Source of the DNA: Ceratotherium simum simum
Taxonomy: Eukaryota > Chordata > Mammalia > Perissodactyla > Rhinocerotidae
Direction of reading: 5' to 3'
DNA length: 64,000 nucleotides
Assembly: GCF_000283155.1 (NCBI RefSeq)
Contig: NW_004454216.1
Location: forward strand, 10,962,600-11,026,599
Shown: in pieces, positions 8,755 to 20,670 of the stretch
How the letters are laid out: the number at the start of each line of letters is the position of its first letter
Position numbering within the stretch: position 1 is the stretch's first letter
Program-made: the position numbers and the translations under genes
Notes under the pieces: model-generated
The model's database searches: none
What the model saw: the letters and a program-made list of their open reading frames with translations, nothing else
What the model was told of the DNA's origin: nothing

Positions 8755-10948
8755 CAGAAATATACACAATATAATAAGAGGACAATAGGTAACAAATAAG
8801 TGTTGATACTTCTAGGTATTATAATGGAGAACTGAGCACAGAAATCTACTTTTGCTTTCTCCACACACCTCGTTAAAATAATAGAACAGAGACTTGAAGG
8901 CATAAGAACAGAAGATGGAAGAACAGGAGGTAATAGCAGCAAAATTTTGGAAGAGATGGGCTAGTGGTAATGACATACAATACCTGAGAAACAGAATCCT
9001 AAAGCAGTAGGGGAAAATACCAAAAATAAATCTTATTTATTCAACAAAATCGTCAAAAGTCTCAAGAATTTACAGCACTAGTTCACTTTGGAAATGATGA
9101 TAAAGAGAATATGTTAAAATAAGGAGGATAGCTTGGGGCAGTAGTTCTTCAGATCCTCTCTCCTACCCCAGCAAAAGAAGGACGTTTTATTTATTAGAGA
9201 AGTTAAAAGAAAGAGTCTCTGGATTTGGGCTGGGGGGTGGCGGGAGGGTACCAGAAATAGTTGAGGGTAGAAGATACCAAATACAGAAAGATTAAGTTCT
9301 AAACGCTTACTAGATTCTTAGACCTCAGTCCGCTTTCCCTACTCAGCTCTCAGAACACCAGCAGTTGCTAGACCATCTACCTCCATGTAGAAGGCTTGAA
9401 GAGTCTTCTTTGGAGAATCTGACTAGTTAAAACAAAAGACCTGGAAGATACTAATATCAAAGGTTCACCCAAAAAATGCCCAGCCATGTCACCCTACAGT
9501 AAAACTCATGGTATACCAGATCTAACTTCACCCTCAGACCTTTTAAATGGCTTTTTGGGCCCCTACTCTTAAATGGGAGCAGCAAACAAAATCAACATCT
9601 GAGTAAAGCCTCTAATGCAGAAGATAACAACTTGGGGGAAACAAGGTCTACACAAAGAAGAAAATGTAAAAATCATTAATATACTCAAAGAGATAAAATA
9701 TTCTCTTGCATCCATAAAGACAGAAACAGTGCTGTTAGGAGCATTCCAGAAAACAACAAAAAAAAAAAAAAAAAAAAAAAAAAATTCTTTGAAATTAAAT
9801 GTATGATTACAGAAGTGAAAAACTCGGTAGAAGTGTTGAAAGACAAAACTGAATAAATCTCTCAGAAAGAGCAAAAAGATTAAGAGAAGAAAAATTAGAA
9901 AAAATAATTAGAACGACTAGTTCAGGATGTGTAATATCTGAAAAATAGAACATAGGAAATGAGAGAAAATCGTTGAGATTTTACAAGAAAATGTCCTAGA
10001 TTTAAAGGATATGCTTTTTCAGATTGAAAAAACTCAGAACAATGGAGAAAAATATACTACACTAAGGTATATGACCATATAATTTCAGGACCCTGGTGAC
10101 AAAGAGAACTGTAAAACACAGGTCACTTACAAATAATATCATCATACTTCAAGAGCCGCAACGGGAACCTTAAAGATATACAGCAATAACTTGAACATAC
10201 TGAAGGAAAGTGGTGTATACTCAGCCAGACTCAACATGAAATGGGAAGGTAAAGACCATTTTGAACATCAGGATATTTGAAGCTTATCTCCCTTTCTCCG
10301 GAATCTACAGGAGGATGAGCTTCACTAAAGGAAAAGTGTAAGCCAAGAAAGAGGAAGATAAATCAAGGGAAAATGCATACTCACTAGAGAGGCAAAAAGA
10401 ATTTCCAAGTGTGGGGAAAGAAGTTTCTGTAATAACAGCTGTGCCCCCAGCAAAGATGAAAAACAATCCAGATTGGAGTAGGGCAGAAAGTTCTTCAGGA
10501 AGACGAAACTGATAGAACACCTGATGTATTTCAACATCTTGAGAGGATATTTAGACAATCATGACCTCCAGGGAAAACATAAACTTGTTCAAGGAAAGCA
10601 AAATTATCAAGACTCACTACATGGCTCCCTGTCAATGGTGTTTAACTCTGTCAAGAGGTGTGGGCTGGGAAGTGGCGCTTGTGCAGTGAGCAGTGGGCGT
10701 GGTGAAAGAGAGCTAAGTCTGCAAATTCTGTAGTTGGCAGTCAACAGGCCATGTTTGAAATTGACAAACCAAGAAGTGGCCATAAAGCAGGTTATTTAGA
10801 GGCATAGAAATAGATCCCAAAATAATCCGCTGAAAGTGAGAGTAAGGGAAAGTAGACTGATTTCATAACAAATCTTGTAAGAACTATTTGTTTCTTTAAA
10901 CTTAGTGTGTGTATAACTTTAATAAAAATTAAAACTAAAAAAAAAAGC
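8755..10948 (+). mobile_element. HAL1-like (half-L1) LINE
   Basis: The 3' half is recognisable: GAAAATGTCCTAGATTTAAAGGATATGC, CACAGGTCACTTACAAATAATATC, ACAGGAGGATGAGCTTCACTAAAGG, AAGCCAAGAAAGAGGAAGAT, AATAACAGCTGTGCCCCCAGC, CAATCCAGATTGGAGTAGGGC and TGATAGAACACCTGATGTATTTCAACATCTTGAGAGG, ending in an A-run at 10938-10948. This order is that of HAL1, an L1 relative with one ORF and no reverse transcriptase. The 5' part (8755-9560), including CCAGCCATGTCACCCTACAGTAAAACTCA, fits less certainly. No intact frame remains. Confidence 0.6.
9758..9784 (+). repeat. (A)27 homopolymer
   Basis: An uninterrupted run of 27 A residues sits inside the HAL1-like element. No SINE body is attached upstream and no flanking duplication was seen, so it is best read as an expanded A-run in the old element. 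Confidence 0.9.
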
Positions 10949-12224
10949 AACATAGCAAGTGGTTACTTATGGAGATTATGAACGTACACAGAACATATAA
11001 GAACACTAACTTCCTAACGTGATGTATTCGTAGCGTAAGATGAATTTTTCAATGACATCGTACAATGGAATTAGTAAGTGCATATCTCAAAAAACTTAAA
11101 TAGAAGTAGAGATGACACCGTCAAACCTCCAGCAGCCTAAGACCTAAAGTTAATGCCATTGCACTCCACTGCTTTGACATAATACTATGGAAACTGATTA
11201 GACGTAGCTTTTTCCAAATTACTTATATTTTAGAACTACACAACACAACAAAAAAAGATTCAATTTAAAATTACCCAATCAATATAAACAAAACTTTCCT
11301 ATTAATATACTCACCGCACCTACACATATTTCTTGGAGTAGGGAGATAAGGACACATAGGTGGGTATCTGCAATGGGCCATTATTCAACTTGTGGGGATA
11401 GATGACTTTACTTTTCCAGGAGGTTGCTAGGCCATGACTGTGGATTGAATTTGGTACAAGTGTACTCCAAAGAGCATTCCATAGCCTCTGCACATAGACT
11501 CAACTCTTAAACATTAGGAGAGTGGAGGGACAGCATATACACCTGCGGTGAGAGCAACTGGTGACATTGAGCTACGTAAGCTCAAGGTGCTTATACTCAG
11601 TGAGCTTTCATATGCTGGTCTTAGATATTATTATTGCATATTTTATCTCTGCTACCCCTACCAATCTGTAGGTTTCATATGGAATCAGGAAACAGGAAAC
11701 AGGACCTGTTATCTCGATCCTGATGAGATATGGCATCCCTCACTGAATATTGCCAGATCTATGGGTTGAAAATGCTATGATGCTGTGGTAGGAACTGGAT
11801 TTAGAGTCACAGACACTCTGTAGATGTTCTCTGGAAAACTGTCTGTTGATTATGAAGATACTTATGGTAAAGATGCATATGAATAATTTGAACTAAACAT
11901 CTTCTTATAAGAAGTCAAGTAAAGCAGTATTTCTAAATTAATAAACTATCTATTACTTTAAATATGTATAAATAAACAAATAAATTACACGTAAGCTTAA
12001 GAGAAGAGAATGTTTGGAAGAAGAAAGGAATCCAGAGAAAAGGCCAGGGACGCCAAAGTGCAATCCATCAGATCCTTCAAGATCACATGATGGTCTTCCT
12101 CAAGCAGACATCATGGGACGCTGGGAACGACAACCTTGTATGACGTTCCCACAACACGTACAACAGTGAGTTTCAGTGAGTTGTTTGATATAGTCTGATG
12201 GCAAATACCAAAGGACAGATTAGT
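10949..12224. other. unassigned sequence
   Basis: About 1.3 kb without a recognised repeat or gene. The 73-codon frame at 11548-11769 has no family signature. Confidence 0.45.
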
Positions 12225-12240
12225 AAAAGTAATATCATGA

Positions 12241-12430
12241 GGGCCCGGCCTGATGGTGTAGCGGTTAAGTTCGTGTCCTCTGCTTCCATGGCCCAGGATT
12301 CGCAGGTTCGGATCCCAGGCACGGACTCGTGCACCACTCACTAAGCCACACTGTGGTGGTATCCCACATACAAAATAGAGGAGGATTGGCACGGATGTTA
12401 GCTCAGGGCCAGTCTTTCTCACCATAAAAA
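12241..12430 (+). mobile_element. ERE SINE with target-site duplication
   Basis: The head GGGCCCGGCCTGATGGTGTAGCGGTTAAG carries box A, and GCAGGTTCGGATCCC is box B. The tail is GAGGAGGATTGGCACGGATGTTAGCTCAGGGCC followed by an A-run. The 16-bp flanks AAAAGTAATATCATGA (12225-12240) and AAAAGTAATATCGTGA (12431-12446) differ at one base and mark a clean L1-mediated insertion. The minus frame at 12111-12425 is a shadow. Confidence 0.92.
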
Positions 12431-12489
12431 AAAAGTAATATCGTGAAAAACCAAAACAATCTAGTTCATATTTACAGTTCCCCGGTGGT

Positions 12490-12650
12490 TTGTCACAAGA
12501 GGAAGAGTGTGTAGTGAAAAACGCTTAGGACTAAAATTCGAAAAATTCAGATTCACATCCCAGGTTGGCCACTTACAAGACATATGTGACTGAGCAATTT
12601 GGTCATAATAAAATTCTATGATTTTATTATTTTACTGTGAATTAACTTAA
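12490..12650 (+). repeat. MIR SINE fragment
   Basis: Sense MIR order: TGTGTAGTGAAAAACGCTTAGGACT head, ATTCAGATTCACATCCCAGGTTGGCCACTTACAAGACATATGTGACTGAGCAA. It fades out in AT-rich sequence after about 12610. Confidence 0.65.
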
Positions 12651-12756
12651 TGAGATAACTATATCCAGCAGAAATAAGTCCCGTGAGTAGGTGGGAGAAT
12701 AATGGTAGCCAAAATGAAGCAATCATAGGGGGACCTTGAGCTTCATGAAAACATTG

Positions 12757-13160
12757 GTATATTAGTTTAATTGGGCTGCCATAACAAAATACCACATACT
12801 AGGTGGCTTAAACAGTAGAAATTTATTTTCTCACAGTTCTGGTGTCTGGAAGTCCAAGATCAAGTTGCCAAGAGGGTTGGTTTCCTTTGAGGGCCTTCTC
12901 TTTGGCTTGCGTATGGTGACCCCTTGCAGCCTCTTCGCATGGTTGTCCCTCTGTGTACACACACCCCTGGTCTGTCTTTGTGTATCCAAATTTCCTCTTA
13001 TAATGACACCAGTCAAACTGTATTAGGGCCTACCCTAATGGCCTCATTTTAACATGATCACCTCTTTAAAGGATCTGTCTCCATATATAGTCACATTTTG
13101 AGGTACTGGGGGTTAGGACTTCAGCATATGAAATTGGGGGGGACACAATTCAGTCCATAA
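12757..13160 (-). mobile_element. MaLR (MLT1/MST-type) solo LTR
   Basis: Antisense MaLR LTR in full order: TATTAGTTTAATTGGGCTGCCATAACAAAATACCAC, GGTGGCTTAAACAGTAGAAATTTATTTTCTCACAGTTCTGG, AGTCCAAGATCAAGTTGCCAAG, CCTCTTATAATGACACCAGTCA, GGGCCTACCCTAATGGCCTCATTTTAAC, and GGGGGGGACACAATTCAGTCCATAA at the other end. There is no attached internal region. Confidence 0.9.
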
Positions 13161-14524
13161 AAGTTGGGAAGAAGACAAACCAGGGGATGACAGAAAGGCA
13201 ATAAATGACAAGTGAGAAGACACCAAAGCCAGGCTCGAAGTCCTTCCTAACCCAGCTTTAAGTTGGCTTGATTCTTTCTCTCCTCTCAGCTGGCTTCCTA
13301 CAGGCTCAGAGAGAGCCTGAGTGAAACAAACACCCTTGGCCTTATCCTCCAGCCCTGAGAGTATGGGGATGCTGAAGAAAGGAGGTGAATGGGAGGAGAG
13401 AATGTGAGCCAGCTGTATTATTATAACTCTCCCGAATGCCGGAGTTGAGAGGGAAGTTCACACCGCAGCACGAAAACTAGCCCTTTACTCTTGACCTTTC
13501 AGCCCTTCTGTAGGACACATCATGGAGAAGTTCTCCCTCTCTTTCTTTTTGTTCCTCACCAGCCCCACGAGCTGGCTATGGGAATCCCCTAGAGCTGTTC
13601 ATGAAGGGAAGTAAGTTGTGCATGGAGATAGAATTTATATAATGCTGAGCACATCCATGAGTTCATAGATCTAGTGCACGTCACTACCCTCTTTCCTATT
13701 AGTTTATCCCGTAAGACAAATGTCATCCCTTAATTTTTAGCATAAACTATCCAGAAACGACATTGCTTTGGATTCCAGTCTTGTCAAAGAGTTGAAAAAT
13801 GTGCTGCTATTGATGGCAGTAAAGGCATAAGTTAAATATTACTGTAAAAAATATGTAGCACACACTTTGACATTTATAGCATTTGCAGAATTTCAGGATA
13901 GCAAGATATTTCCCCCGGAAAATTTTGCCACCTTCTGCTGTCATATGATATTCATATCAGGTAAAACGAAATGGTTGTAACACCTCAAAATTACCAATAA
14001 CCATTTTTTTTCTGGCAAAAATTTATGGCAGCATAGTTTTCTAATCACAGCAATTTGCCACTAACGTTTAAAATGAGATCATGTATAAAACCCATAAAAT
14101 TGAAGAGAAATATGTCTCTGACACATGCAAATGTTATGGTCGGTTTTTCAAAGTTAGTGTTAATCTGTGGCAGCATAATTAGACGTGGGCATAGTAGATG
14201 ATCCATGCAGGTAAATTGTTTGACTTCCAATTAATATTTTTGTGCCAAATTCTCTTACTACTAAATTGTTTGTATTTATTTTTTGAGAGTGCCAGATCTC
14301 CTCTGTCTCAGTTTTACACAATTTGTGTCTGACACCAGAGAGTTTCCTGTGGAAAGGTATTTATACAATGATTTACAGCTGCAACAAGCTGAACACTCTG
14401 GGCCCAGCAGCCACCGTATTTTACTACCACATTACAGAGCTGTTTTCGCACCTCAGAAAATATTCAGCAGAAATTCACCATGAGATTTCTACACTGTGGC
14501 CAAATACAAGTAACTGAATCCAGC
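13161..14524. other. unassigned sequence
   Basis: About 1.36 kb with no gene or repeat recognised. Small frames at 14045-14230 (minus) and 14283-14517 (plus, two frames) lack any family resemblance. Confidence 0.45.
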
Positions 14525-15612
14525 CACCAACTGTTTCGTGATTCTCTCTCTTTATCCTAATTTTTACTCCCATTGCCATGATTCCAATTTGAGTGTTCAT
14601 TAACCGATTCCTGAATTATTGCAATATCTTCTTAACACATTTCCTTAGCTCAAGGTCTGCTCAATCCCTGTACTAATTGTCTTGCATCCAACAGCACATG
14701 AATCCTGCTAGAGCACTACTGTCACCACACTGCTTCTCACCTACTACTTTGTTTTCTCAAAAACATCCACAATGAATTTCAAAATAGAACCCGGACTCTA
14801 TATTCTGTATTCAAGGCCCTCTGTTAGGGACTGCATGTTCATGTCACCCCCAAATTCATATGTTGAAACTTTAGTCCCCAGTGTGATAGTATTTGGAGGT
14901 GGGGTCTATAGGAGGTAATTAGGTCATGAGGGAGGAGCCCTCATAGTAGGATGAGTGCCTTTACAAGCACAGACACGAGAGAGCTTGCTTCTCTCTCTCC
15001 TCTCTGTCGTGTGAGGATTCAATGAGAACACAGCCGTCTGCAATCCAGGAAGCAAGTTCTCACAAGATACTGGACGTGCCAGCATGGTATTGGACTTCCC
15101 AGCCTCCAGAACTATGAGAAATACATGTGTGCTGTTTTAGCCATCCGGTCTGTGGTATTTTGTTACAGGAGCCTAAGGAGATTAAGACATCCTCCAAAAG
15201 CTGTATCACATTCCAATCCAACTTTTCAGTTGCCCAACCCAAACCCTAATTTCAGAGCTATCTCTACATTGGCACCTGTATATATGGTATATTTAATCCA
15301 TGTTCTTTTCCTACCAACCTAGAAAATTCTATTATCAGTATTACCTATACTATACTTTTTGATTTTGTGTCCCGTCTTCTAAATAAAGCCTTTAATAATC
15401 ATTCCAGGCTACAGTGATCTCATCAAGTAATCTCTGATTTCTTACTGCCTTCATTCTCTATATTAAACATAGCACTTAAATAAATGTAGAATTGTGTTGT
15501 ATTGTGTGTAAACACATCTTTCTAGCAAAACCATATGTGCTGCAAAGGAAGAATTACATTTTATTCCTCATTGTATTTCTCCTACATGCTTCCCGTATTA
15601 TTGGGCACATGA
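14525..15612 (+). repeat. L2 LINE 3' region, split by an MLT1-type LTR
   Basis: L2 sense motifs run up to the LTR (TGAATTATTGCAATATCTTCTTAAC, ACTGTCACCACACTGCTTCTCACC, TCAAGGCCCT at 14811-14820) and resume after it (TCCTCCAAAAGCTGT at 15190 onward, AAGGCTTTATTT-like and ACATTTTATTCCTCATTGTATTTCTCC). The L2 words CAAGGCCCTCC and onward are rejoined when the LTR at 14822-15189 and one target copy are removed. Confidence 0.65.
14822..15189 (+). mobile_element. MaLR (MLT1/MST-type) solo LTR inside L2
   Basis: Sense MaLR LTR: it begins TGTTAGGGACTGCATGTTCATGTC, continues CCCCCAAATTCATATGTTGAAAC, TATTTGGAGGTGGGGTC, TAATTAGGTCATGAGGG, TTCCCAGCCTCCAGAACTATGAGAAATA, and ends GGTCTGTGGTATTTTGTTACAGGAGCC..ATTAAGACA. 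The LTR has TG..CA-type ends (TGT/ACA). It is flanked by CCCTC (14817-14821) and TCCTC (15190-15194), a 5-bp target duplication with one difference. Confidence 0.9.
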
Positions 15613-15636
15613 TATAGATATAGATATAGATACATA
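15612..15636. repeat. (GATATA)n short tandem repeat
   Basis: Four consecutive hexamer-like units of ATATAG followed by ATACAT, at the end of the L2 tail. Confidence 0.8.
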
Positions 15637-15714
15637 TGAATACTATTTAATTCAATTTATTACATTAATCTTCTATTCACTATATTATTAATCAATAAGA
15701 TTTATTCATGAATA

Positions 15715-15885
15715 TGATTACTTATTAGCTCTGTGATCTTGGACAAGTTGCTTAACCTCTCTGTGTTTCCTCATCTGTAAAATGGAGATGATAGTACATT
15801 CGTTATTGGTTCATTGTGAACATTAAATAAATAAAAGCACTAAGAACAATACCCAGCACGTAGAAAGCATTCAGCATTTTATCAC
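15715..15885 (+). repeat. MIR SINE
   Basis: A well-preserved sense MIR core: TTAGCTCTGTGATCTTGGACAAGTTGCTTAACCTCTCTGTG, TTTCCTCATCTGTAAAATGGAGATGATAGTA, TGAACATTAAATAAATAAAAGCACTAAGAACAATACCCAGCACGTAG. Confidence 0.9.
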
Positions 15886-16502
15886 CAGAACTATCATTGT
15901 CAACTTTATCTTCTTCTTCGTCATCTCGTCAAATAGATAAGTCTATTCATGTACTAATACTTTCATTCATTCATTCGATGTCAGTCAACAAAACCTCTGT
16001 GTCCCTGTGTAGCCCACTTAGCTTATTTCTAAGTGCAATCGTCTCCAAACATTGCGCTTCAGAGCCCCTCCGTGGCTGTCATAGAGGAAGTTGGGTGTCA
16101 AGAAAGCCTGGCCCCCAGCCGCCTTACCCCTAAGTCATCCAGAGCAGCAAAGATTTCATTGGTACTGCAGATGAACAACAGCTTAGCAGGTCTAGAAACC
16201 AAAGTTCTAAAGCACAAATTCAACCACAAATGTCATTGCTCTCATAAGCTCTATAGCTCCCAAGCTTATCGTTATTCTGTTGTCCGCTCTTTTATAAATG
16301 GTGTTCCCCAAACCTCAACACATAGGGTTAAACACCATTATGTACTACAGCTTTACTCCCCAGAAAATACCATTGCTTTTTTGGTGCCATATCTCCTTAT
16401 TCCAGGTTTCATAGTCTACTCTGCAATAACAGTACCATAAGCACATTGGAGGAATACTAAAGCTAATCACTGGAAAGCAGGGTTAAGTCATTTTACAGCC
16501 AA
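15886..16502. other. unassigned sequence with a 135-codon frame
   Basis: The longest frame (16033-16440, plus) encodes 135 residues that I do not recognise. It is not low complexity, but shows no domain, signal peptide or splice context, and it would start within a serine-rich overlapping frame (15897-16133). I treat it as chance unless conservation shows otherwise. Confidence 0.35.
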
Positions 16503-16590
16503 TTATTGACTAAACATTTATTGAGTGCTCCCTATATGCCAGGTATTGTGTCTAAAATCAGTTTGATTCACAAATAAATTATTTTATTTA
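16503..16590 (-). repeat. MIR or L2 3'-end fragment
   Basis: ACATTTATTGAGTGCTCCCTATATGCCAGGTATTGTG is the antisense 3' motif shared by MIR and L2 tails. The rest is too diverged to separate them. Confidence 0.5.
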
Positions 16591-17120
16591 TTATCAGAAA
16601 AGATAATATCCTAGCAGTGTTTCCCTTCCTCTTTTATCCCATGTGTTCTTTGAACAAATATGGAAATATCTCTCTTTAATATTATTTGAGAATTAAACAT
16701 AAAGTAAATATTTTGGCATAGAAAAATCGCAAAATGGTATTTTGATATGTATCATCACGTACTATTAATGTGTGCAGTTGGTGTGCTTACCACCAATTCT
16801 TCTTCCCAGCTCTTGTGGAAGTTAGACTGCCCGTCAGTGTTTTGCACCAAGTCTGTTGCTTTGCTTTTCTATCATAGACAAAAGTGCAGAAAAGCCCATT
16901 TTAAATACGTATGCAAATGCAACAGTAAATATGCATTTCAAACTGCACGTTCCTTTCATCCTGAATCTGGGCATCCACTAGCTCTGTGCACAAAAACAAA
17001 AATGACTAATAAATAAATAAAATAGATATTTTTCAATATGTGATGTAATGCTCTATTAATGATATAAATATAGCTTTAATTTCTCCATTGTCTCACTTTT
17101 TGAAGAGTCTCCTTTCTTTC
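16591..17120. other. unassigned AT-rich sequence
   Basis: No feature was recognised. The 89-codon frame at 16747-17016 has no family resemblance. Confidence 0.45.
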
Positions 17121-17920
17121 CTTTATTTTTAAGTTGACGTATAATTGACATACAACATTATATTAGTTTCAGGTGTATAACATAATAATTTGATATTTGT
17201 ATATACTGCAAAATGATTACCATAATAAGTCTAGTTAACATCCATCACCAGACATAGTTACAGAAATTTTTTCTTGTGATGAGAACTTTTAAGAGTTACT
17301 CGTTTAGCAACTTTCAAATAGGCAATACAGCGTTATTAACTGTAGTCACCATGCTGTACATTACATCCTCATGACTTATTTATTTTATAACTGGAAGTTT
17401 GTACCTTTTGACCTCCTACATCCATTTTGCCCACTCCCTAACCCCCTGCCTCTGGCAACCACCAATCTGTTCTCTGTATCTATGAGCTTGATTTTTTTTT
17501 TTTGGATTACACATATCAGTGAGATCATACGGTATTTGTCTTTCTCTGTCTGACTTATTTCACTTAGCATAACACCCTCAAGCTCCATCCACGTTGTCGC
17601 AAATGGCAAGATTTCATTCCTTTTTATGGCTGAATAATATTCCATTGTGTATATATCTACCACATTTTCTTTATCCATTCATCCATCGATGGACTCTTAG
17701 GTTGTTTCTGTATCTTGGCTATTGTAAATAAAGCTGCAATGAATATAGGGGTGCAGATATCTTTTCAAGTTAGTGTTTTTGGTGTCTTCAGATATATACC
17801 CAAAAATAAAATTGCTGGATTGTATGGTAGTTCTATTTTTAATTTTTTGAGGAACGTCTGTACTGTTTTCCATAGTGGCTGCACTGATTTACATTCCCAC
17901 CAACAGTGCACAAGGGTTCC
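17121..17920 (-). mobile_element. L1 LINE 3' end, 5' truncated
   Basis: Read antisense, the segment starts with the L1 3' UTR (TAAGTTGACGTATAATTGACATAC, CATGCTGTACATTACATCC) and continues into the ORF2 C-terminus: GAATATTATTCAGCCATAAAAAGG appears as its complement at about 17615-17645, and the last ORF2 residues are in a 97-codon minus frame (17385-17678) with [20 protein letters not shown]. The 5' truncation is at about 17920 in the ACTGTTGGTGGGAATGTAAAT word. No convincing target duplication was found. Confidence 0.9.
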
Positions 17921-18685
17921 TGAAGGGTCTTCTCTCTATAATAAATCATATCATAAACGTTTTGAAGGCTTCATTTAATTAATTCCCAACCTCAAGACAA
18001 TGTGTGAGGCTAAAACTACACAAGAATGCAGTTCTCTCTTCTTTTAATTAAACTTTTCACCATTTTTAGCTCATATATATTTGATTAATGACAAAAACTA
18101 CACCCATTTTGATTTATGTTGGATCTAGGAACAAAAATAAAGATGGCTTTTTCATCAACTTAAGTAATAATAAGATTATACAAGCAATTAATGAATAGTG
18201 TACCATCTTTGAGTGAGTCATCAACATGAAAACCACCTTCCTTCCTGTTGAAACAAGAAATTATTTCCACTAGAACAGTCAAATTTGCAGTGAAGCCCTG
18301 CTGATGACATTACCCTCAGATTTTCCAGGTTTTGTGATTTTGCTCTCTACTGTCCCATCTGCGTGCCTTATTGGAGTCTGTGATTTCAGAGGACTAAATG
18401 ACATAGTTGGGGATATAACTGGCAGTAACCAAGATACCATTATCTCATGTTATCCAAATAACAAGGTTGGTTTTCTTTTTTATTTCTTCAGTCTGCCTCT
18501 TTGGTTTTTCATTGGCTCTGTTTCCCAGGAACTGAGAGCAAGTGATAAAGCAAATGGAAAAAAAGAATTAGAAAGAGGTTTTTGGGAGCAAGCATCAGCA
18601 GATGATGTTAATGAAGACTTAGATGAGACTGTTAATGTTTTGTTGTTTTATAGCAATTATTCGATGACTTTTTTTTCTGATAGTT
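17921..18685. other. unassigned sequence with a 127-codon frame
   Basis: A plus-strand frame at 18304-18687 encodes 127 residues. It has two hydrophobic stretches (around residues 8-25 and 54-70) and an acidic segment near residues 95-110. I recognise no family, and it ends just before an ERE insertion. Nothing else was seen here. Confidence 0.35.
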
Positions 18686-18700
18686 AAAAAGGAAAATCAG

Positions 18701-18930
18701 GGGGCCGGCCCCGTGGCTTAGTGGTTAAGTGCGTGCACTCCGCTGCTGGCGGCCCAGGTTCGGAACCCAGGCGCGCACCGAGGCACTGCTTCTCCAGCCA
18801 TGCTGAGGCCGCGTCCCACATACAGCAACTAGAAGGATGTGCAGCTATGACATACAACCATCTACTGGAGCTCTGGGGGGGAAAAAATAAATAAATAAAT
18901 AAAGTTTATTTGTTGAATGTAAAAAAAAAA
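18701..18930 (+). mobile_element. ERE1-type SINE with target-site duplication
   Basis: The head GGGGCCGGCCCCGTGGCTTAGTGG and the box B GCCCAGGTTCGGAACCC are well preserved, followed by CGTCCCACATACAGCAACTAGAAGG and ACATACAACCATCTACTGG. The 3' end is a (TAAA)n run and an unusual TTTATTTGTTGAATGT insert before the final A-run. The flanks AAAAAGGAAAATCAG (18686-18700) and AAAAAGGAAAATTAG (18931-18945) differ at one base. Confidence 0.95.
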
Positions 18931-18945
18931 AAAAAGGAAAATTAG

Positions 18946-19164
18946 AATCTGTCAAAATAGAATAGTCATGACCTACCATTTTTTCCTTCCTAAGGACCCA
19001 AGTTTATAGGTAAAAGAAACATAGATTTATTTTAAACTCCAGCACCCAGATTAGTAATTGGCTAGATGACAGTACTAGAAGCTGGGAGACCTGAATTATA
19101 AAGAGGGCTCTTCAATGGAAATTTCCCTATTAGTAGTAAAGTTGTGTCATCACCAGGTTTCTAT
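18946..19164. other. unassigned sequence
   Basis: No feature was recognised. Confidence 0.4.
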
Positions 19165-19520
19165 AACTCTGCATGTCCAGATTCACTTTCTCCAGTTCAA
19201 GCTCTTTATCTTCATCATCTCTGCTATTTTCCTTCCTTCTCCCAACAACTGAATGTTTGTGCCTCAAAACTCAGTACAAAGACTTTGAGATATTTTTGAC
19301 CTATCTCCTTTTTGCCACATAGAATCAGGCTTTAAGCCCTATCAATTTAAAACTGTTCCTTTCTTTCCATTCCCATTAATACCACCCTTGTCTATGAGCT
19401 TATGATAACCTACTTATATTCTGACAGTTCTTTCTGAAGTCAAATTAAGAACCACATGTTAAGTACACACCACAATAACCAGCACATTATAGATGCTTAA
19501 TAAATGTAGTTCCTTTCCTT
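19165..19520 (+). repeat. L2 LINE fragment
   Basis: Diverged L2 sense motifs: TTTGTGCCTCAAAACTCAG, TTTTGACCTATCTCC (the 'cttgactcctc' block), AGGCTTTAAGCCCTATCAAT, and an AGCACATTATAGATGCTTAATAAATG tail at 19481-19506. Similarity is weak but the order is right. Confidence 0.5.
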
Positions 19521-20660
19521 TCTCACCCAAAACTGGTTTTCTTGATTTCAACCTGCTCTCAGTAACAGATCGCATACATTTAACACATTTTTTGTATGCC
19601 TTGCTCTCTATTTTCAAACTTTCAGTCCGCCCTCTATCTACCTCTCCCGATTTGTAATACATTAAACATCTAAAGAAGCACTACATTTAATCCTATCAGG
19701 TCTATTCAGTATTCCTCAAGTGGCCACTCACATTTCTATCTCTATCTTCTTGCTCACTTCATTCCCTTTTCCTGCTGTCAACTAATATGTGTAACTCTTC
19801 TCTTAAAGTGTACCTGATCTCCCAACTCCTTCAGTCTTTGGTATCCTTTGCTGAATTATTTTGGCATTTATAGATATTTAAAATCACCAGGATCTGAAAG
19901 ACTGTTTGAAATCCCATCTACTTGTAAGGCCAGACTGACTAATACAAAAGGCCGTCAACACCATCTGTTGTTGGCATGCTGGGTTGGCATATGCTTTTTC
20001 TCTAGCCAATAGCACAGTTCATGTCAATGATATTTCCTACTTAGAAAGTTTGTAAGCGGAGTTGCTCCTGTAACACGAGCTTCACTCAACATACTTAGCA
20101 TATATTTTGTATTATTATTTGTCTTTTAGTAAGTCTTCTCTACTCCATCCAACATTTAAGTGGCTTTGAGACTTATACAACCTTAAACATCTTTGCTTTC
20201 TACTTCTCTAGTGCAATAAAATTTCAGTCAATATTTGTTGATGATAATAAAAAGAATATTAAAATATTTTTCCACTTACATCACAGCAATATTATTGTGA
20301 AAATACAATATCTTTAAAGTACCATGAGCTCCTCTAAGACAATTGTTCATTTTTTTTGACTTTTTTTGTAGTCTTAGATTCTGAGGAGAAAGGATAGTAA
20401 CACAAACCTGCCACGTCTCAAAGGCAAATTTTTGTGTATTTACAACCTGTTAAATCTGTACGATTCATATAATTACTTGGGAAAGACAAAGTCATATTCA
20501 TTTGCTGAAAAAAACCGAGAGACACCATGACCAGGTCAGTTTACAAACGGAGCTTGAAATGTACACTGACGACCCCGCACAGAGAGTAAAGGGCAATATC
20601 TGCTTCTAGGTCAGAGCCAGCAGTAAACTGTCGATTAAGCTGGCATGGGACACTCTCGAG
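19521..20660. other. unassigned sequence
   Basis: About 1.1 kb with no clear repeat or gene. The pyrimidine-rich part to about 19870 may be further decayed L2. Confidence 0.4.
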
Positions 20661-20670
20661 GAACAATTTT

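Noticed and set aside
16033..16440. 135-codon plus-strand frame
   Set aside because: No family resemblance, no exon signals and an overlapping frame of similar quality; most likely chance.
18701..18790. tRNA-like sequence with box A and box B
   Set aside because: It is the tRNA-derived head of an ERE SINE; the tRNA fold is not maintained and the SINE body follows. The same applies to the other ERE copies.
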